In this document: piece after piece, positions 26,412 to 37,350 of the stretch
Numbering within the stretch: the first letter of the stretch is position 1
Layout of the letters: every line of letters starts with the position of its first letter
Source: Achromobacter agilis
Lineage (GTDB): Bacteria > Pseudomonadota > Gammaproteobacteria > Burkholderiales > Burkholderiaceae_B
Direction of reading: 5' to 3'
DNA: 64,000 nt
Assembly: GCF_900496965.1 (NCBI RefSeq)
Contig: NZ_UFQB01000001.1
Location: 62,001 to 126,000, forward strand
The notes under the pieces: model-generated
Seen by the model: only the letters and a program-made list of their open reading frames with translations
Databases searched by the model: none
What the model was told of the DNA's origin: nothing
Program-made: the position numbers and the translations under genes

Positions 26412-26966
26412 TCAGGGCTTGGCAGCGGGAGCCGCACCGCCAGTGGGCGCGGGCGGCACGGCGGCGTCGCCACGGATCTTGGCGGCGATTTCCGAGGCGG
26501 CCTGGGCCGAGGGCACGCCAAAGGCCAGCACGCCGCGGTTCAGCGGTTCGCCGATGAGCGGGGCGGCGACCAGTTCGCGGTCGATCACCAGCGCCAGCAT
26601 GTTGCCAACGTTCTTGGAGCTGATGTCGTTGAGCTTGCGGGCGCCCGCTTCGGAGAAGCGCAGGCCCACGAAATTCTGGCCTTGGCGATCCACCAGCGCG
26701 GCGGCGTCGGTCAGGTCGGCACGCGTGAGGACAGGCACTTCCTGCATGTAGAGCTTGCCGTCCGGCAGGCTGATTTCGCGCAGGCCGGCGCCGGGTTGCT
26801 TGTGCGCCAGGTAGAAATCCACCGTCGCGGCCGTGGCGGGCGTCGTGGATTGCTGGCTGGGCGTGGTGGCAACGGCGTCAGTCTTAGTCGGGGCGGTCTT
26901 GCAACCCGCTAGCGCCAACGTCACGACAACCAGGGCGGGCGCCAATGTGCGTAAGGTAAGTTGCAT
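26412..26966 (-). CDS. Lipoprotein with SecD-head-like (SecDF P1) domain
   Basis: A 184-residue outer- or inner-membrane lipoprotein. The signal peptide ends with the lipobox LALAGC (Cys near residue 22). A Thr/Gln/Ala-rich linker follows, then a domain matching the SecD periplasmic head: VDFYLAHKQPGAGLREI, VPVLTRADLTDAAALVD, FVGLRFSEAGARKLNDIS, MLALVIDRELVAAPLI and ASEIAAKIRGD. A Pro/Ala tail ends the protein. It lacks all SecD membrane helices. The ATG at 26966 has AAGGA upstream; the longer frame is not supported. Its function outside the Sec machinery is unknown. A second protein of this kind is encoded at 8629-9018. Confidence 0.8.
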   Translation of the reverse strand: MQLTLRTLAPALVVVTLALAGCKTAPTKTDAVATTPSQQSTTPATAATVDFYLAHKQPGAGLREISLPDGKLYMQEVPVLTRADLTDAAALVDRQGQNFVGLRFSEAGARKLNDISSKNVGNMLALVIDRELVAAPLIGEPLNRGVLAFGVPSAQAASEIAAKIRGDAAVPPAPTGGAAPAAKP

Positions 26967-27156
26967 GCTCGATTCCTTCTTAAGTGGACTAAGACCAGGC
27001 CGCAGCGTCACGCCCGGCATGACTGAAAAGTGTACCGAACCTGAATGACAGTGTCGCCGCAGTCTGAATCTAAATGTAAAGCGGTAATACCAGCTTATCA
27101 GACTGAACCCGGGAAGTCAGGCATCGGCGCCATTCGTCGGAACGCGCTCCAGCCTC

Positions 27157-27162
27157 TATACT
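27157..27162 (+). promoter_or_regulatory. Likely -10 element of the thiC promoter
   Basis: TATACT lies about 8 bases before the predicted riboswitch 5' end, right where a start site would be expected. No good -35 is visible, so an activator or extended contacts may be needed. Confidence 0.45.
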
Positions 27163-27169
27163 TCGCTTT

Positions 27170-29242
<2,073 letters not shown>

Positions 29243-29382
29243 TTTTTTGACGTTTCGCTGAGTTCTTGAGACGCCCGAGTGGCGGCCGCGCGGGCGGCCT
29301 TGCGGCGCTTACACGGCGTCTTGCGTCGTCGTGATGGCGCTGCGCGCTATTCGCGATTGATCGTGCTTATGCCGGGCGGCCA

Positions 29383-29489
29383 GGTGTCTGGCACCGATCT
29401 GTGGCGACAGCATCTTCCCGGATGTCAGACACCCGGGAACATCGCTGCAATCCGTACCGCCAACTCGTAAGGGTGTCAGACACTGACAC
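29383..29489. repeat. Cluster of GTGTC-type palindromes
   Basis: Three copies: GGTGTCTGGCACC (29383-29395); GATGTCAGACACCC (29421-29434), which sits in the larger hairpin CCCGGATGT/ACACCCGGG; and GTGTCAGACACTGACAC (29473-29489). The core is GTGTC-N-GACAC. The same core recurs four times at 45729-45870. Confidence 0.85.
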
Positions 29490-29617
29490 GTGAAAGGCAT
29501 CTTCCACCGTCACGTCTGCCCCAGCACCGGATGGGCACGCCTGCCCCGGCGCCGGATGGGTGCCCCCCTCCCCGCATTCGCGAAAGCGCACGCCATCCCG
29601 GCGCATGCGACCGCGTA

Positions 29618-29653
29618 TGCCGATGTCGGCCGCCCGCGCGGCCGATATCGGCG
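29618..29653. repeat. 16-bp hairpin of unknown role
   Basis: CCGATGTCGGCCGC (29620-29633) pairs with GCGGCCGATATCGG (29638-29651), one G-T pair, 4-nt loop, and two more outer pairs. No T tract follows, so it is not a standard terminator. Confidence 0.6.
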
Positions 29654-29934
29654 GGCAACGCTAGACTCGACACTGGCCACGGCTCCAGCAGCGCCCCAAG
29701 CCAAGACGGCGGCAGCCCGTCGGCGCGGGCGACATGGACGCGAGCAACCTCGATGCGCCCGACGGAATCCGAAGGGAGCCGCAGGCGGACGAGGATGAGG
29801 AAGGGGCAGTCCGGCGCCCGCGCGCCGGACCGCAATCGTGCGGCGAAAGCATCCATGGCGACCGCGCCGGTGGGCGACCTACGAAGGCATCCAGGCTGAC
29901 CTACGATGCCCCCCGAAGACAGACCTACGAAGCC

Positions 29935-31347
29935 CTAAAGCAGTTTCCCAGGATTCAGGATCCCCGCCGGATCCAGCACCGCTTTGATCTGCTTCATCAA
30001 CCGCAACTCCAGCGGATCCTTGCTATGCAGGAAATGGTCCCGCTTCAGCTGCCCGATCCCATGCTCCGCCGAAATGCTCCCGTTGTAGCGATTCACTTCG
30101 TCCAACACCGCATCGGTAATCACCGCCCCATGCACGGCCACCCAATCGCGGTCGGCGCCCGCCGGGCGCGACAGGTTGTAGTGCAGGTTGCCGTCGCCGA
30201 AGTGGCCGAAGATAAACGGGCGAATATCCGGGTAGAGCGCCCGCACCTGGGCTTCAGCGGATTCCATGAACGCCGGAATGCATTCGATCGGCAACGACAC
30301 GTCGTGCTTCAGGTGCGGACCATCGGCGCGCTGGGCTTCGGAGATTTCCTCGCGCAGCTTCCACAGCGCCTGCAATTGCGCCAGCGACGCGGACACGGCG
30401 GCGTCCAGGCACAGGCCGCGCTCCAGCGCCGTGCCGATCACGTTTTCCAGCAGGGCGTTCAACGCGGCCTCGTCGGCGGTGTCGGCCAGCTCCACCAGCA
30501 CGTAGGCCGGATAGCGCTGGGCGAAGGGCTCCTGCACGCCTTCAGCGTGTTCGAGCACCAGATCCAGGCACTCGCCCGAAAAGTATTCGAACGCCTGCAG
30601 GCGCGCGCCGCACTGCTCGAACAGGATCTCGAACAGCTGCAGCGCCTGCGCCGGCGATTCCACCGCGGCCAGCACCACCGAGCGGACGTCGGTGCGCGGG
30701 AACAGCCGCAGGGCCACGGCAGTGATGACGCCCAGCGTCCCTTCCGAGCCGATCAGCAACTGCTTGAGGTCATAGCCGGTGTTGTCTTTGCGCAGGGTCC
30801 GCAGGCCATGAAAGATCTCGCCGGTAGGCAGCACCGCCTCCAGCCCGAGCACCAGCTCGCGTGCCATACCGTAGCGCACCACGTTCACGCCGCCGGCGTT
30901 GGTGGCGACGTTGCCGCCGATCTGGCTGGAATCTTCCGCCGCCAGGCTCAGCGGCAGCAAACGGCCGGCCTCTTGCGCGGCGCGGCGCAGATTGCCGAGG
31001 ATGGCGCCGGCCTCCGCCACCATGGTATTGGCCACGATATCGATGGAGCGCACGGCGTTCATGCGGTCCAGGCTGAGCACCACGTTCCCGGCGCCCGAGT
31101 CCGGCGTGGCGCCGCCGCACAGGCCGGTGTTGCCGCCGCGCGGCACGACCGGCACGCCGGCTTGCTGGCACAGCGCCAGGCAGGCGGCAACCTCGTCCGT
31201 GGTGCGCGGGCGCACGACGGCCTGCGCCTGGCCCTTGTACAGGCCGCGCCAGTCGGATAACCAGGGTGCGATGTCCGCTTCGGCGGTAATGACGGTGTCG
31301 GAGCCCAGGGCCTGGACCAGGCGTTGAGGGAAGTCGGATGCGCTCAT
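29935..31347 (-). CDS. FAD-linked 2-hydroxyacid dehydrogenase (GlcD / D-2-hydroxyglutarate dehydrogenase type)
   Basis: FAD enzyme of 470 residues in the FAD_binding_4/FAD-oxidase_C group (D-lactate, glycolate, D-2-hydroxyglutarate dehydrogenases). The FAD-binding loop is VVPRGGNTGLCGGATP near residue 65-80, with VGAEAGAILGNLRRAA-like and QIGGNVATNAGG segments. The metal/substrate site GHFGDGNLHYN and terminal EHGIGQLK motif are present, and it ends GILNPGKLL as these enzymes do. Its ATG overlaps the stop of an upstream FadR-type regulator (ATGA). The substrate is a 2-hydroxyacid; which one is not decided by sequence. Confidence 0.92.
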   Translation of the reverse strand: MSASDFPQRLVQALGSDTVITAEADIAPWLSDWRGLYKGQAQAVVRPRTTDEVAACLALCQQAGVPVVPRGGNTGLCGGATPDSGAGNVVLSLDRMNAVRSIDIVANTMVAEAGAILGNLRRAAQEAGRLLPLSLAAEDSSQIGGNVATNAGGVNVVRYGMARELVLGLEAVLPTGEIFHGLRTLRKDNTGYDLKQLLIGSEGTLGVITAVALRLFPRTDVRSVVLAAVESPAQALQLFEILFEQCGARLQAFEYFSGECLDLVLEHAEGVQEPFAQRYPAYVLVELADTADEAALNALLENVIGTALERGLCLDAAVSASLAQLQALWKLREEISEAQRADGPHLKHDVSLPIECIPAFMESAEAQVRALYPDIRPFIFGHFGDGNLHYNLSRPAGADRDWVAVHGAVITDAVLDEVNRYNGSISAEHGIGQLKRDHFLHSKDPLELRLMKQIKAVLDPAGILNPGKLL

Positions 31348-32060
31348 GATGTCTGCCTTGCGGCCGGAAAGAGAAGATCGAGTCGCAGGCGGCTGGCCGC
31401 CTGCTGTAAATGGCGGGTCGCCGCCAGCCGGGCGCGCTCGGGGTCGCCCGCGCGGATGGCCTCGAACACGGCCACGTGCTCCTGGTGCACGGCCACGGTC
31501 AGGCCTTCCTGCCTGCGGCTATTGGTGCGCGCGGTGCTGACGGCCAGCCGCAGCTGCAGGTTCAGGTACTGCAACAGGTCCTGGTAGTAGCGGTTATGCG
31601 TGGCGGCGGCGATAGCGACGTGGAACGAGATGTCGTGCTCCACGCCCTGTTCGGGATGGTCCAGGTGCGCCGCCAGCGCGTCCAGGGCTTCGGCCATGGC
31701 GGCAAGGTCCGCCGCATTGCGGCGCACCGCTGCCAGCGCGGCCGCGCCGCCCTCCAGTTCCATGCGCAATTCGTACACGCTGGCGAGCTGTTCGTGGTCG
31801 GCGAGGCCGGCGGCAACCTGGAACCCCTGCGCGCCGGTGCGCGACACCACCACGCTGCCCGAGCCCTGGCGGCTCTGGATCAGGCCCTGTGCCCGCAGGC
31901 GCTCGGTGGCCTCGCGGATGACCGCGGCGCTCACGCCGTACTGCTCCGCCAGGGCACGGCCCGGCGGCAGCTTGGCGCCGACGGGGTGGACGCCCTCGGC
32001 GATGTCGCCCGCAATCTGGCGGGCGACCTGTTCGGTCAGGGTAAGGCTCTTGCTCAGCAT
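31344..32060 (-). CDS. GntR-family regulator, FCD (FadR/LldR-like) subfamily
   Basis: Transcription factor of 238 residues. The winged helix (about 8-75) includes VGAKLPPGRALAEQYGVSAA, VIREATERLRAQGLIQSRQG and SGSVV. The FCD part has YELRMELEGGAAALAA, DISFHVAIAAATHNRYY and HQEHVAVFEAIRAGDPERA, with the histidines that usually bind a metal and a carboxylate ligand. It is translationally coupled to the 2-hydroxyacid dehydrogenase, so it most likely controls that gene and itself in response to the substrate, as LldR does for lactate. An imperfect inverted repeat TCAG-N5-CTGA lies at 32083-32095. Confidence 0.9.
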   Translation of the reverse strand: MLSKSLTLTEQVARQIAGDIAEGVHPVGAKLPPGRALAEQYGVSAAVIREATERLRAQGLIQSRQGSGSVVVSRTGAQGFQVAAGLADHEQLASVYELRMELEGGAAALAAVRRNAADLAAMAEALDALAAHLDHPEQGVEHDISFHVAIAAATHNRYYQDLLQYLNLQLRLAVSTARTNSRRQEGLTVAVHQEHVAVFEAIRAGDPERARLAATRHLQQAASRLRLDLLFPAARQTS

Positions 32061-32141
32061 GGGCCGATTATAGGCATAGTTCTCAGGTTATCTGAAAACT
32101 TTTCTGGCAAGCCAGTCGAAAAATGCTTCCGAGCCGGCGCC

Positions 32142-33341
32142 TCACGCCACGGCGCGCTTTCCGTCCGGAAGTATCTTGTCTACCGCCTCGCCCACTTCGT
32201 CGCCCCCGGCGACCGCGCAGCAGCGCCCGCCACGCGCCTTGGCGCGGTACAGCGCGGCGTCGGCCGAATCCAGGGCGCCTTGCGGGCTCCGGTTGGCGCC
32301 CGACACGATCGAGATGCCGATGGACAGGCCCACGCTGACGCGCGTGCCGTCCGCCAGCGTGATCGGCTGGGAGACGTCGTGCAGAAGGTGCTCGCCCAGG
32401 CGCAGGGCGGACGTGGCGTCGATGCCGGTCACCAGCACGATGAATTCGTCGCCGCCGATCCGCGCCGCAAGGTCGTCCACGCGCAGCATGGCCCGCATGC
32501 GCTGGGCGATGGTCATGAGCACCAGGTCGCCCGCGGCATGGCCGTAGGTGTCGTTGATCAGCTTGAAGTCGTCCATGTCCATGTACAGCAGCGCCGCCGA
32601 ACTGTCATGGCTGCGCGCGCTGGCGCATACGCGTTCGAGCGCAGCCAGCAGGCCGGCGCGGTTGGCCAGGCCGGTAAGCGCGTCCTCGCTGGCGCGGCGG
32701 TCGCTGTCGCGCTCGGCCAGCATCGTGGATACCAGGATGCGGTTGAGCCGGTGCGAGGCGATGCTCATGCTGACCAGGTAGAACGGGATCTGGATGAAGA
32801 CGATGGCCGTGACGTATTCGCCCGTGAAGGCCGCGCCCAGGCACATCGGCCCCAGGCTGAGAAAAATCATGGCGCCGACGAGCCTGGGCGCGCCATAGTT
32901 GCGAAAGCAGATACCGCCGGCCATGGCCCCGCAGGACACGCCGGCCAGCGTGGCGGCCAGCCAATCCCCATTAAGGAAAGTGACGAAGACCCCATAGCCC
33001 ACGCTGAACGCCCACAGCAGCGCCAACAGGATGTAGATGTCGGTATGGGTGTTGCCGCCCTTGGGTGCGGCTTTCAGGGCAGACCGCAGGATCGTGACGC
33101 GGACGACCGCCAGGACGACCTCCAGCGCCAGCCAGGACAGGTACAGCGGTTCAGGGCGCCGCCAGGCGACGACGCCGGAGATCATCAGTGTGTTGATGAC
33201 CCCGCCGGCGAAAATGGGGAGTGTGCCGAAAAGGCTGGCGATCAGCGCCGCGCGGATGTCCGCGGGCGTATCGTGCCCGGAATGCGTCAGCCAACGCGTC
33301 AGGCGCCATTTGGGCAAGCTGAACTTCAGTGCTGTATCCAC
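32142..33341 (-). CDS. Membrane diguanylate cyclase (GGDEF)
   Basis: c-di-GMP synthase of 399 residues. The N-terminal half (about 30-205) has five to six hydrophobic segments and no recognised sensor domain. The GGDEF domain follows: DALTGLANRAGL, YMDMDDFKLINDTYGHAAGD, and the intact active site GGDEF at 296-300. The product-inhibition site RxxD is present as RVDD (287-290), five residues before the active site. No EAL domain. It stands alone, flanked by unrelated genes, so its signal and target are unknown. Confidence 0.93.
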   Translation of the reverse strand: MDTALKFSLPKWRLTRWLTHSGHDTPADIRAALIASLFGTLPIFAGGVINTLMISGVVAWRRPEPLYLSWLALEVVLAVVRVTILRSALKAAPKGGNTHTDIYILLALLWAFSVGYGVFVTFLNGDWLAATLAGVSCGAMAGGICFRNYGAPRLVGAMIFLSLGPMCLGAAFTGEYVTAIVFIQIPFYLVSMSIASHRLNRILVSTMLAERDSDRRASEDALTGLANRAGLLAALERVCASARSHDSSAALLYMDMDDFKLINDTYGHAAGDLVLMTIAQRMRAMLRVDDLAARIGGDEFIVLVTGIDATSALRLGEHLLHDVSQPITLADGTRVSVGLSIGISIVSGANRSPQGALDSADAALYRAKARGGRCCAVAGGDEVGEAVDKILPDGKRAVA

Positions 33342-33450
33342 GCTGTCACGTCCCTGGCCACATCTACCCCGTTTCAGATAGGCTGGCTGGCGTTATAGCA
33401 GGTATTTCAAGCCTTTAATATTGTCCGCAGGTTCAATATGGCGGGGGATT

Positions 33451-34206
33451 TCACTGCCCGCGATGGCCACAGACCGCGCATTCGGGGTCGCGCTGGACGT
33501 TCACGCTGCGCCATTGCATGGTGCGCACGTCCAGCCACAGCAGGCGTCCGGACAGGCTTTCGCCCACCCCGGACAGCAGTTTGAGCGCTTCCGCCGCCTG
33601 CATGCTGCCGATGATACCCACGACCGGCGCGAACACGCCCATGGTGGCGCAGTTGGCCTCCTCGACGTCGTCGCCTTCCGGGAACAGGCAGTGGTAACAG
33701 GGCGAGCGGTCGTCGCGCAGGTCGTAGACGCTGACCTGGCCGTCGAAGCGGATCGCGGCGCCGGACACCAAGGGCTTGCGGTGCTGGACGCAGGCGCGGT
33801 TGATGGCGTGACGGGTGGTGAAGTTGTCGGTGCAGTCGAGCACCAGGTCGGCTTGCGCCACCGCGTCGGACAGGGCCTGCCCCTGAAGCCGCTCGACGCG
33901 GGCATGGACCTGCGTCTGCGGATTGAACGCGGCCAGCATGTCGCGTCCCGATTCGGCCTTGTGGCGGCCGACGCTGGCGGTGGTGTGCAGGATCTGGCGT
34001 TGCAGGTTGCTCAGCTCGACGACGTCGTCGTCGGCCAGGGTGATGTCGCCCACGCCGGCCGTCGCCAGGTAGAGCGCGGCAGGCGAACCCAGCCCGCCCG
34101 CCCCCACGATGAGCACACGCGCCGCCAGCAGTTTTTCCTGCCCTTCTATTCCCAGCTCGTCGAGCAGGATGTGGCGGGCGTAGCGCAGCAGTTGCTCGTC
34201 GTTCAT
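33451..34206 (-). CDS. moeB: Molybdopterin-synthase adenylyltransferase / ThiF-like E1 enzyme
   Basis: ThiF/MoeB-family ATP-dependent adenylyltransferase of 251 residues that activates the C-terminus of a small sulfur carrier such as MoaD or ThiS. Seen: LLRYARHILLDELGIEGQEKL, the nucleotide loop VLIVGAGGLGSPAALYLA, DDDVVELSNLQRQILH, a CTDNFTTR strand, and two zinc-binding CxxC pairs (CYHCLF and CAVCGH). No C-terminal rhodanese domain. It overlaps ctpA by 4 nt; whether it serves molybdenum cofactor or thiamine synthesis cannot be told from this context. Confidence 0.93.
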   Translation of the reverse strand: MNDEQLLRYARHILLDELGIEGQEKLLAARVLIVGAGGLGSPAALYLATAGVGDITLADDDVVELSNLQRQILHTTASVGRHKAESGRDMLAAFNPQTQVHARVERLQGQALSDAVAQADLVLDCTDNFTTRHAINRACVQHRKPLVSGAAIRFDGQVSVYDLRDDRSPCYHCLFPEGDDVEEANCATMGVFAPVVGIIGSMQAAEALKLLSGVGESLSGRLLWLDVRTMQWRSVNVQRDPECAVCGHRGQ

Positions 34207-35648
34207 TTGTCCTTGCTGGGCTCGACTCCGGTCGGCGTGATCTTCATGCGTTGGGCAGTGCCGCCGCCGGGCTTGGCATCGGCCTTGGCCTGCGCGCGGG
34301 CCGAGCCCTTCTGCACAGGCTTGCCGGCCAGCAGGTTCAGCGCCTGCTGCAGCTGGAAGTCGTCTTTGCCGCCGAACTCGAACACCTTGGCCGGTACGTC
34401 GACGTTGTCCTGGTCGGCGTTGGACTTCACTTCGTTGGCCGTCTGCTGGTTGGACAGGTGGCGCTGCAGGTCGGCTTCGCGCGGCAAGCGGAACAGGTCG
34501 CCATCGGCCGTGTCGGCGACGACGTAGTCGGGCTCGATGCCGGTGGCCTGGATCGAACGGCCGCTGGGCGTGAAATAGCGCGACGTGGTGAGCTTGACCG
34601 CGGTGGTTTCGGACAGCGGCAGGATCACCTGCACCGAGCCCTTGCCGAAGCTGCGGTTGCCCAGCACCTTGGCGCGCTTGTGGTCTTGCAGCGCGCCGGC
34701 CACGATCTCGGAGGCCGAGGCGGAACCGACGTTCACCAGCACGACCATCGGCACCGTCTTGGTCCAGGCCGGCAGGCCGGACAGATAGTTGCTTTCGCCG
34801 CGGGCGTACTCGGACGGCGTGGCCAGGTACTTGTGGCGGGCATCGGGCGTGCGGCCGTCGGTGGACACCACCAGCGAATCCGGCGGCAGGAACGCGCCGG
34901 CCACGCCGATGGCGCTGGTCAGCAGGCCGCCCGGGTCATTGCGCAGATCCAGCACCAGGCCCTTGGGAGCTTCCTTCGCGCCCAGGTCCTTGAGCTGCTT
35001 GGCCAGGTCGGCGCCGGTCTTTTCCTGGAACTGGGCGACACGCACGTAGCCGATGCCGTTGTCCAGCATCTTGCTGCGCACGCTGCGCACCTTGATGATG
35101 TCGCGCACGATCTTCAGCACGATGGGCTGCGGACGGTCGGCGCGCATGATGGTCAGCGTGATCGGCGACTTGGGCGCGCCGCGCATCAGCTTGACCGCGT
35201 CGTTGAGCGTCATGCCCTTGGTGGGCGTGTCGTCGATCTTGATGATGAGGTCGCCGGCCATCACGCCAGCGCGCGCGGCGGGCGTGTCTTCGATCGGCGA
35301 GATCACCTTCACGAAGCCGTCTTCGGCGCCGACCTCGATGCCCAGGCCGCCGAACTCGCCTTGCGTTGCCGTCTGCATTTCGCGGAACGCGTCGGCATCC
35401 AGGTAGGCGGAGTGGGGATCCAGGTTCGACACCATGCCGGAAATGGCATTGTCGATCAGGGTCTTGTCGTCGACGGCCTCGACGTAGTTGTTCTTGATGG
35501 CGGCGAACACGTTGCTCAGTTGCCTGAGTTCGTCCAAAGGCAGGGGACTGCCGCGCTGCGCGACCGCTGTCACGCCCACGCTAAGCAACACACCCGCCAC
35601 CGCACCGATGGCAATCAGACCGAAACCGCGAAACTTACGAGTGCCCAT
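34203..35648 (-). CDS. ctpA: C-terminal processing peptidase (S41 family)
   Basis: Periplasmic serine protease of 481 residues. A signal-anchor (about 8-28) is followed by the helical segment LSNVFAAIKNNYVEAVDD, a PDZ domain around 95-175 (GGLGIEVGAEDGFVKVISPIE), and the tail-specific protease core. The catalytic dyad is Ser311 in GSASASEI and Lys336 in FGKGSVQ. I chose the ATG at 35648, which has GGGAAG upstream and begins the hydrophobic segment; the frame upstream is not conserved. It is encoded between envC and moeB, as in many betaproteobacteria, where it may trim cell-wall enzymes. Confidence 0.95.
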   Translation of the reverse strand: MGTRKFRGFGLIAIGAVAGVLLSVGVTAVAQRGSPLPLDELRQLSNVFAAIKNNYVEAVDDKTLIDNAISGMVSNLDPHSAYLDADAFREMQTATQGEFGGLGIEVGAEDGFVKVISPIEDTPAARAGVMAGDLIIKIDDTPTKGMTLNDAVKLMRGAPKSPITLTIMRADRPQPIVLKIVRDIIKVRSVRSKMLDNGIGYVRVAQFQEKTGADLAKQLKDLGAKEAPKGLVLDLRNDPGGLLTSAIGVAGAFLPPDSLVVSTDGRTPDARHKYLATPSEYARGESNYLSGLPAWTKTVPMVVLVNVGSASASEIVAGALQDHKRAKVLGNRSFGKGSVQVILPLSETTAVKLTTSRYFTPSGRSIQATGIEPDYVVADTADGDLFRLPREADLQRHLSNQQTANEVKSNADQDNVDVPAKVFEFGGKDDFQLQQALNLLAGKPVQKGSARAQAKADAKPGGGTAQRMKITPTGVEPSKDK

Positions 35649-35738
35649 GCACACTTCCCGAATTGTGTTTTCGCCGATGGGTTTGGTATTTACCAACGGT
35701 TTTTTACCAACGACACGTATCTGCCAACAAACACCAAT

Positions 35739-37325
35739 TTACTGTGCCAGCCACTGGGCCGGATCCACAGGAGCGCCACGATGGCGAATTTCAAAGTATA
35801 GGCCGGATTCCACTTGGCCGCCGGTTGCGCCTACCGTGGCGATCGTGTCGCCACCCGTCACCGAATCTCCCACCCGCTTGAGCAGGCTCTGGTTGTAAGC
35901 ATAGACGGTCAGGTACTGCTGCCCATGGTCCACAATGATGAGGTTGCCGAAGCCGCGCAGCCAATCAGCGTAGACCACGGTGCCCGGGGCCACCACCTTG
36001 ACCGGCGTGCCCTCGGGCGCGCGCAGCACCACGCCGCGCCAGACGCCGCCGTCCGGGCGGTCGACCCCGAAACGGCCCTGCACCTGGCCGCGCACCGGCA
36101 TGGCCAGGCCATGGCGCAGGCCATTGCCGCCGCCGACCGGGGCAGCGCGGGCAGTCTGGGGCGGCTCGCTACGGCTTGGAGCGGCTTTTTCCGGCACAGG
36201 TTCCGCCTGTTGGGGCGGTTCCGCGGGTTTTGCCGCGGGCGGCGTCTCGTCGGGCACGACCAGGCGGGATTGCCGCTGTTCGGCCGGACGCAGGCCGGCG
36301 GCGTCCGGGTCGGCCACGGCGACCGGCCCCCGGTTCTGGCGCGAAGCCGCTTCGACCTGTTCGCGTGCCTGGGCCGCTTCGCGCGCGTCCCGGGCATCCC
36401 GTTCGCGCCGCGCGTTGTCCGAGGCGACCTTGCGGTCGGCGTCGGCCTTCTTGCGGGCTTCCTCGGCGCGGCGCTCGGCTTCGGCCTTCTTGCGGGCATC
36501 TTCGGCAGCGCGGCGCGCCTCTTCAAGCTTGCGGGCCTCCTCGGCCTTCCTGCGCGCCTCTTCCGCCTTGCGGGCCTCTTCGATCTGCTTGGCGATGGCC
36601 GCGTCCAGATCGGTAATCAGGCGCGACAGGCGCTGGTCGTCGCGCCCCAGCTTGTTGGCTTCGGCGCGCTGGGCGGCAATCTGGCCTTCCAGGCGGGCCA
36701 GGAGCGTGGCGCGTTCCTTCTGCTGCCCGACCAGCGCGGTTTTCTGTTCCGAGGTTTCGGCGACGACTTTCTCGATCTCGGCGCGCCGGGCGTCGGCGCG
36801 CTCCTGCAGGGCGGCCAGGCGGTCGATATCCGCCCGCAGGGCCTGCACGGCCGCGGCCCGGGCCTGCGAAACGTAATCCAGATAGCCCAGGTTGCGCCCC
36901 AGCACCTGCGGATCGTCGCCGGACAGCAGCGCCGTCCAGGGCGACAAGCCGCTGGTGTATTGGGTGCGGAGCTGCTCGGCCAGTTCGGTGCGGCGCTTGG
37001 CCAGCACGGCCTGCTGCGCATCGATCTGCTTTTCCAGGCCGGCCAGGTCCGTCTGGGCCTGGCGGTTGGCCTCGGACAGCTCCCGCAAGCGCAGGTTGAT
37101 CCGGGAAATGGCCGATTCCGACTGTTTGAGGGCGTCGGCCGCTTCCTTGCGGGCGGCCTCGCGGTCATCGATTTCCTTCTGGAGGTTCTCGATGCGGTCC
37201 CGCAAGGCGGCCTGCTGCTTTTCCGCGTCGGACTGACGGCCGGCAAGGTCATTGGGCGCGGCGCCAGCCGACAACGCTCCACCGGCCAGAATGACCGCCA
37301 ACAACAACCCCGCCGTGCGACACAT
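35739..37325 (-). CDS. envC: EnvC-type murein hydrolase activator
   Basis: Periplasmic protein of 528 residues that activates amidases at the septum. It has a signal peptide (ends near SAGA-AP), a long coiled coil (about 28-265), a charged Ala/Glu/Arg/Lys repeat region (about 265-335), a Pro-rich linker, and a C-terminal LytM domain (about 405-528). The LytM zinc ligands are replaced: the first position reads WRGVVLRAPEGTP and the HxH site reads VYAYNQSLL. This loss is normal for EnvC, which regulates rather than cuts. It lies between gpmA and ctpA, as in E. coli and relatives (gpm-envC). Confidence 0.93.
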   Translation of the reverse strand: MCRTAGLLLAVILAGGALSAGAAPNDLAGRQSDAEKQQAALRDRIENLQKEIDDREAARKEAADALKQSESAISRINLRLRELSEANRQAQTDLAGLEKQIDAQQAVLAKRRTELAEQLRTQYTSGLSPWTALLSGDDPQVLGRNLGYLDYVSQARAAAVQALRADIDRLAALQERADARRAEIEKVVAETSEQKTALVGQQKERATLLARLEGQIAAQRAEANKLGRDDQRLSRLITDLDAAIAKQIEEARKAEEARRKAEEARKLEEARRAAEDARKKAEAERRAEEARKKADADRKVASDNARRERDARDAREAAQAREQVEAASRQNRGPVAVADPDAAGLRPAEQRQSRLVVPDETPPAAKPAEPPQQAEPVPEKAAPSRSEPPQTARAAPVGGGNGLRHGLAMPVRGQVQGRFGVDRPDGGVWRGVVLRAPEGTPVKVVAPGTVVYADWLRGFGNLIIVDHGQQYLTVYAYNQSLLKRVGDSVTGGDTIATVGATGGQVESGLYFEIRHRGAPVDPAQWLAQ

Positions 37326-37350
37326 GGAAATATCAGTCCTTCTCAGGATG

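Larger units (their letters stand above)
29243..29934. other. 692-base gene-free stretch with palindromic repeats
   Basis: No coding region with recognisable protein or RBS. It contains three copies of a GTGTC-type palindrome (29383-29489), a nearly exact direct repeat CCCC(A/G)GC(A/G)CCGGATGGG around 29519-29560, and a long hairpin at 29618-29653. No T-rich terminator is seen after thiC. Another gene-free stretch at 45308-45915 shares the palindromes. Confidence 0.7.

Noticed and set aside
29490-29798. Small + strand frame in the gene-free gap
   Set aside because: No RBS, Arg/Pro/Ala-rich composition and competing frames on both strands; not supported as a gene.
31410-33398. 662-codon + strand frame opposite the GntR and GGDEF genes
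   Set aside because: Antisense to two recognised genes; composition of a shadow frame.
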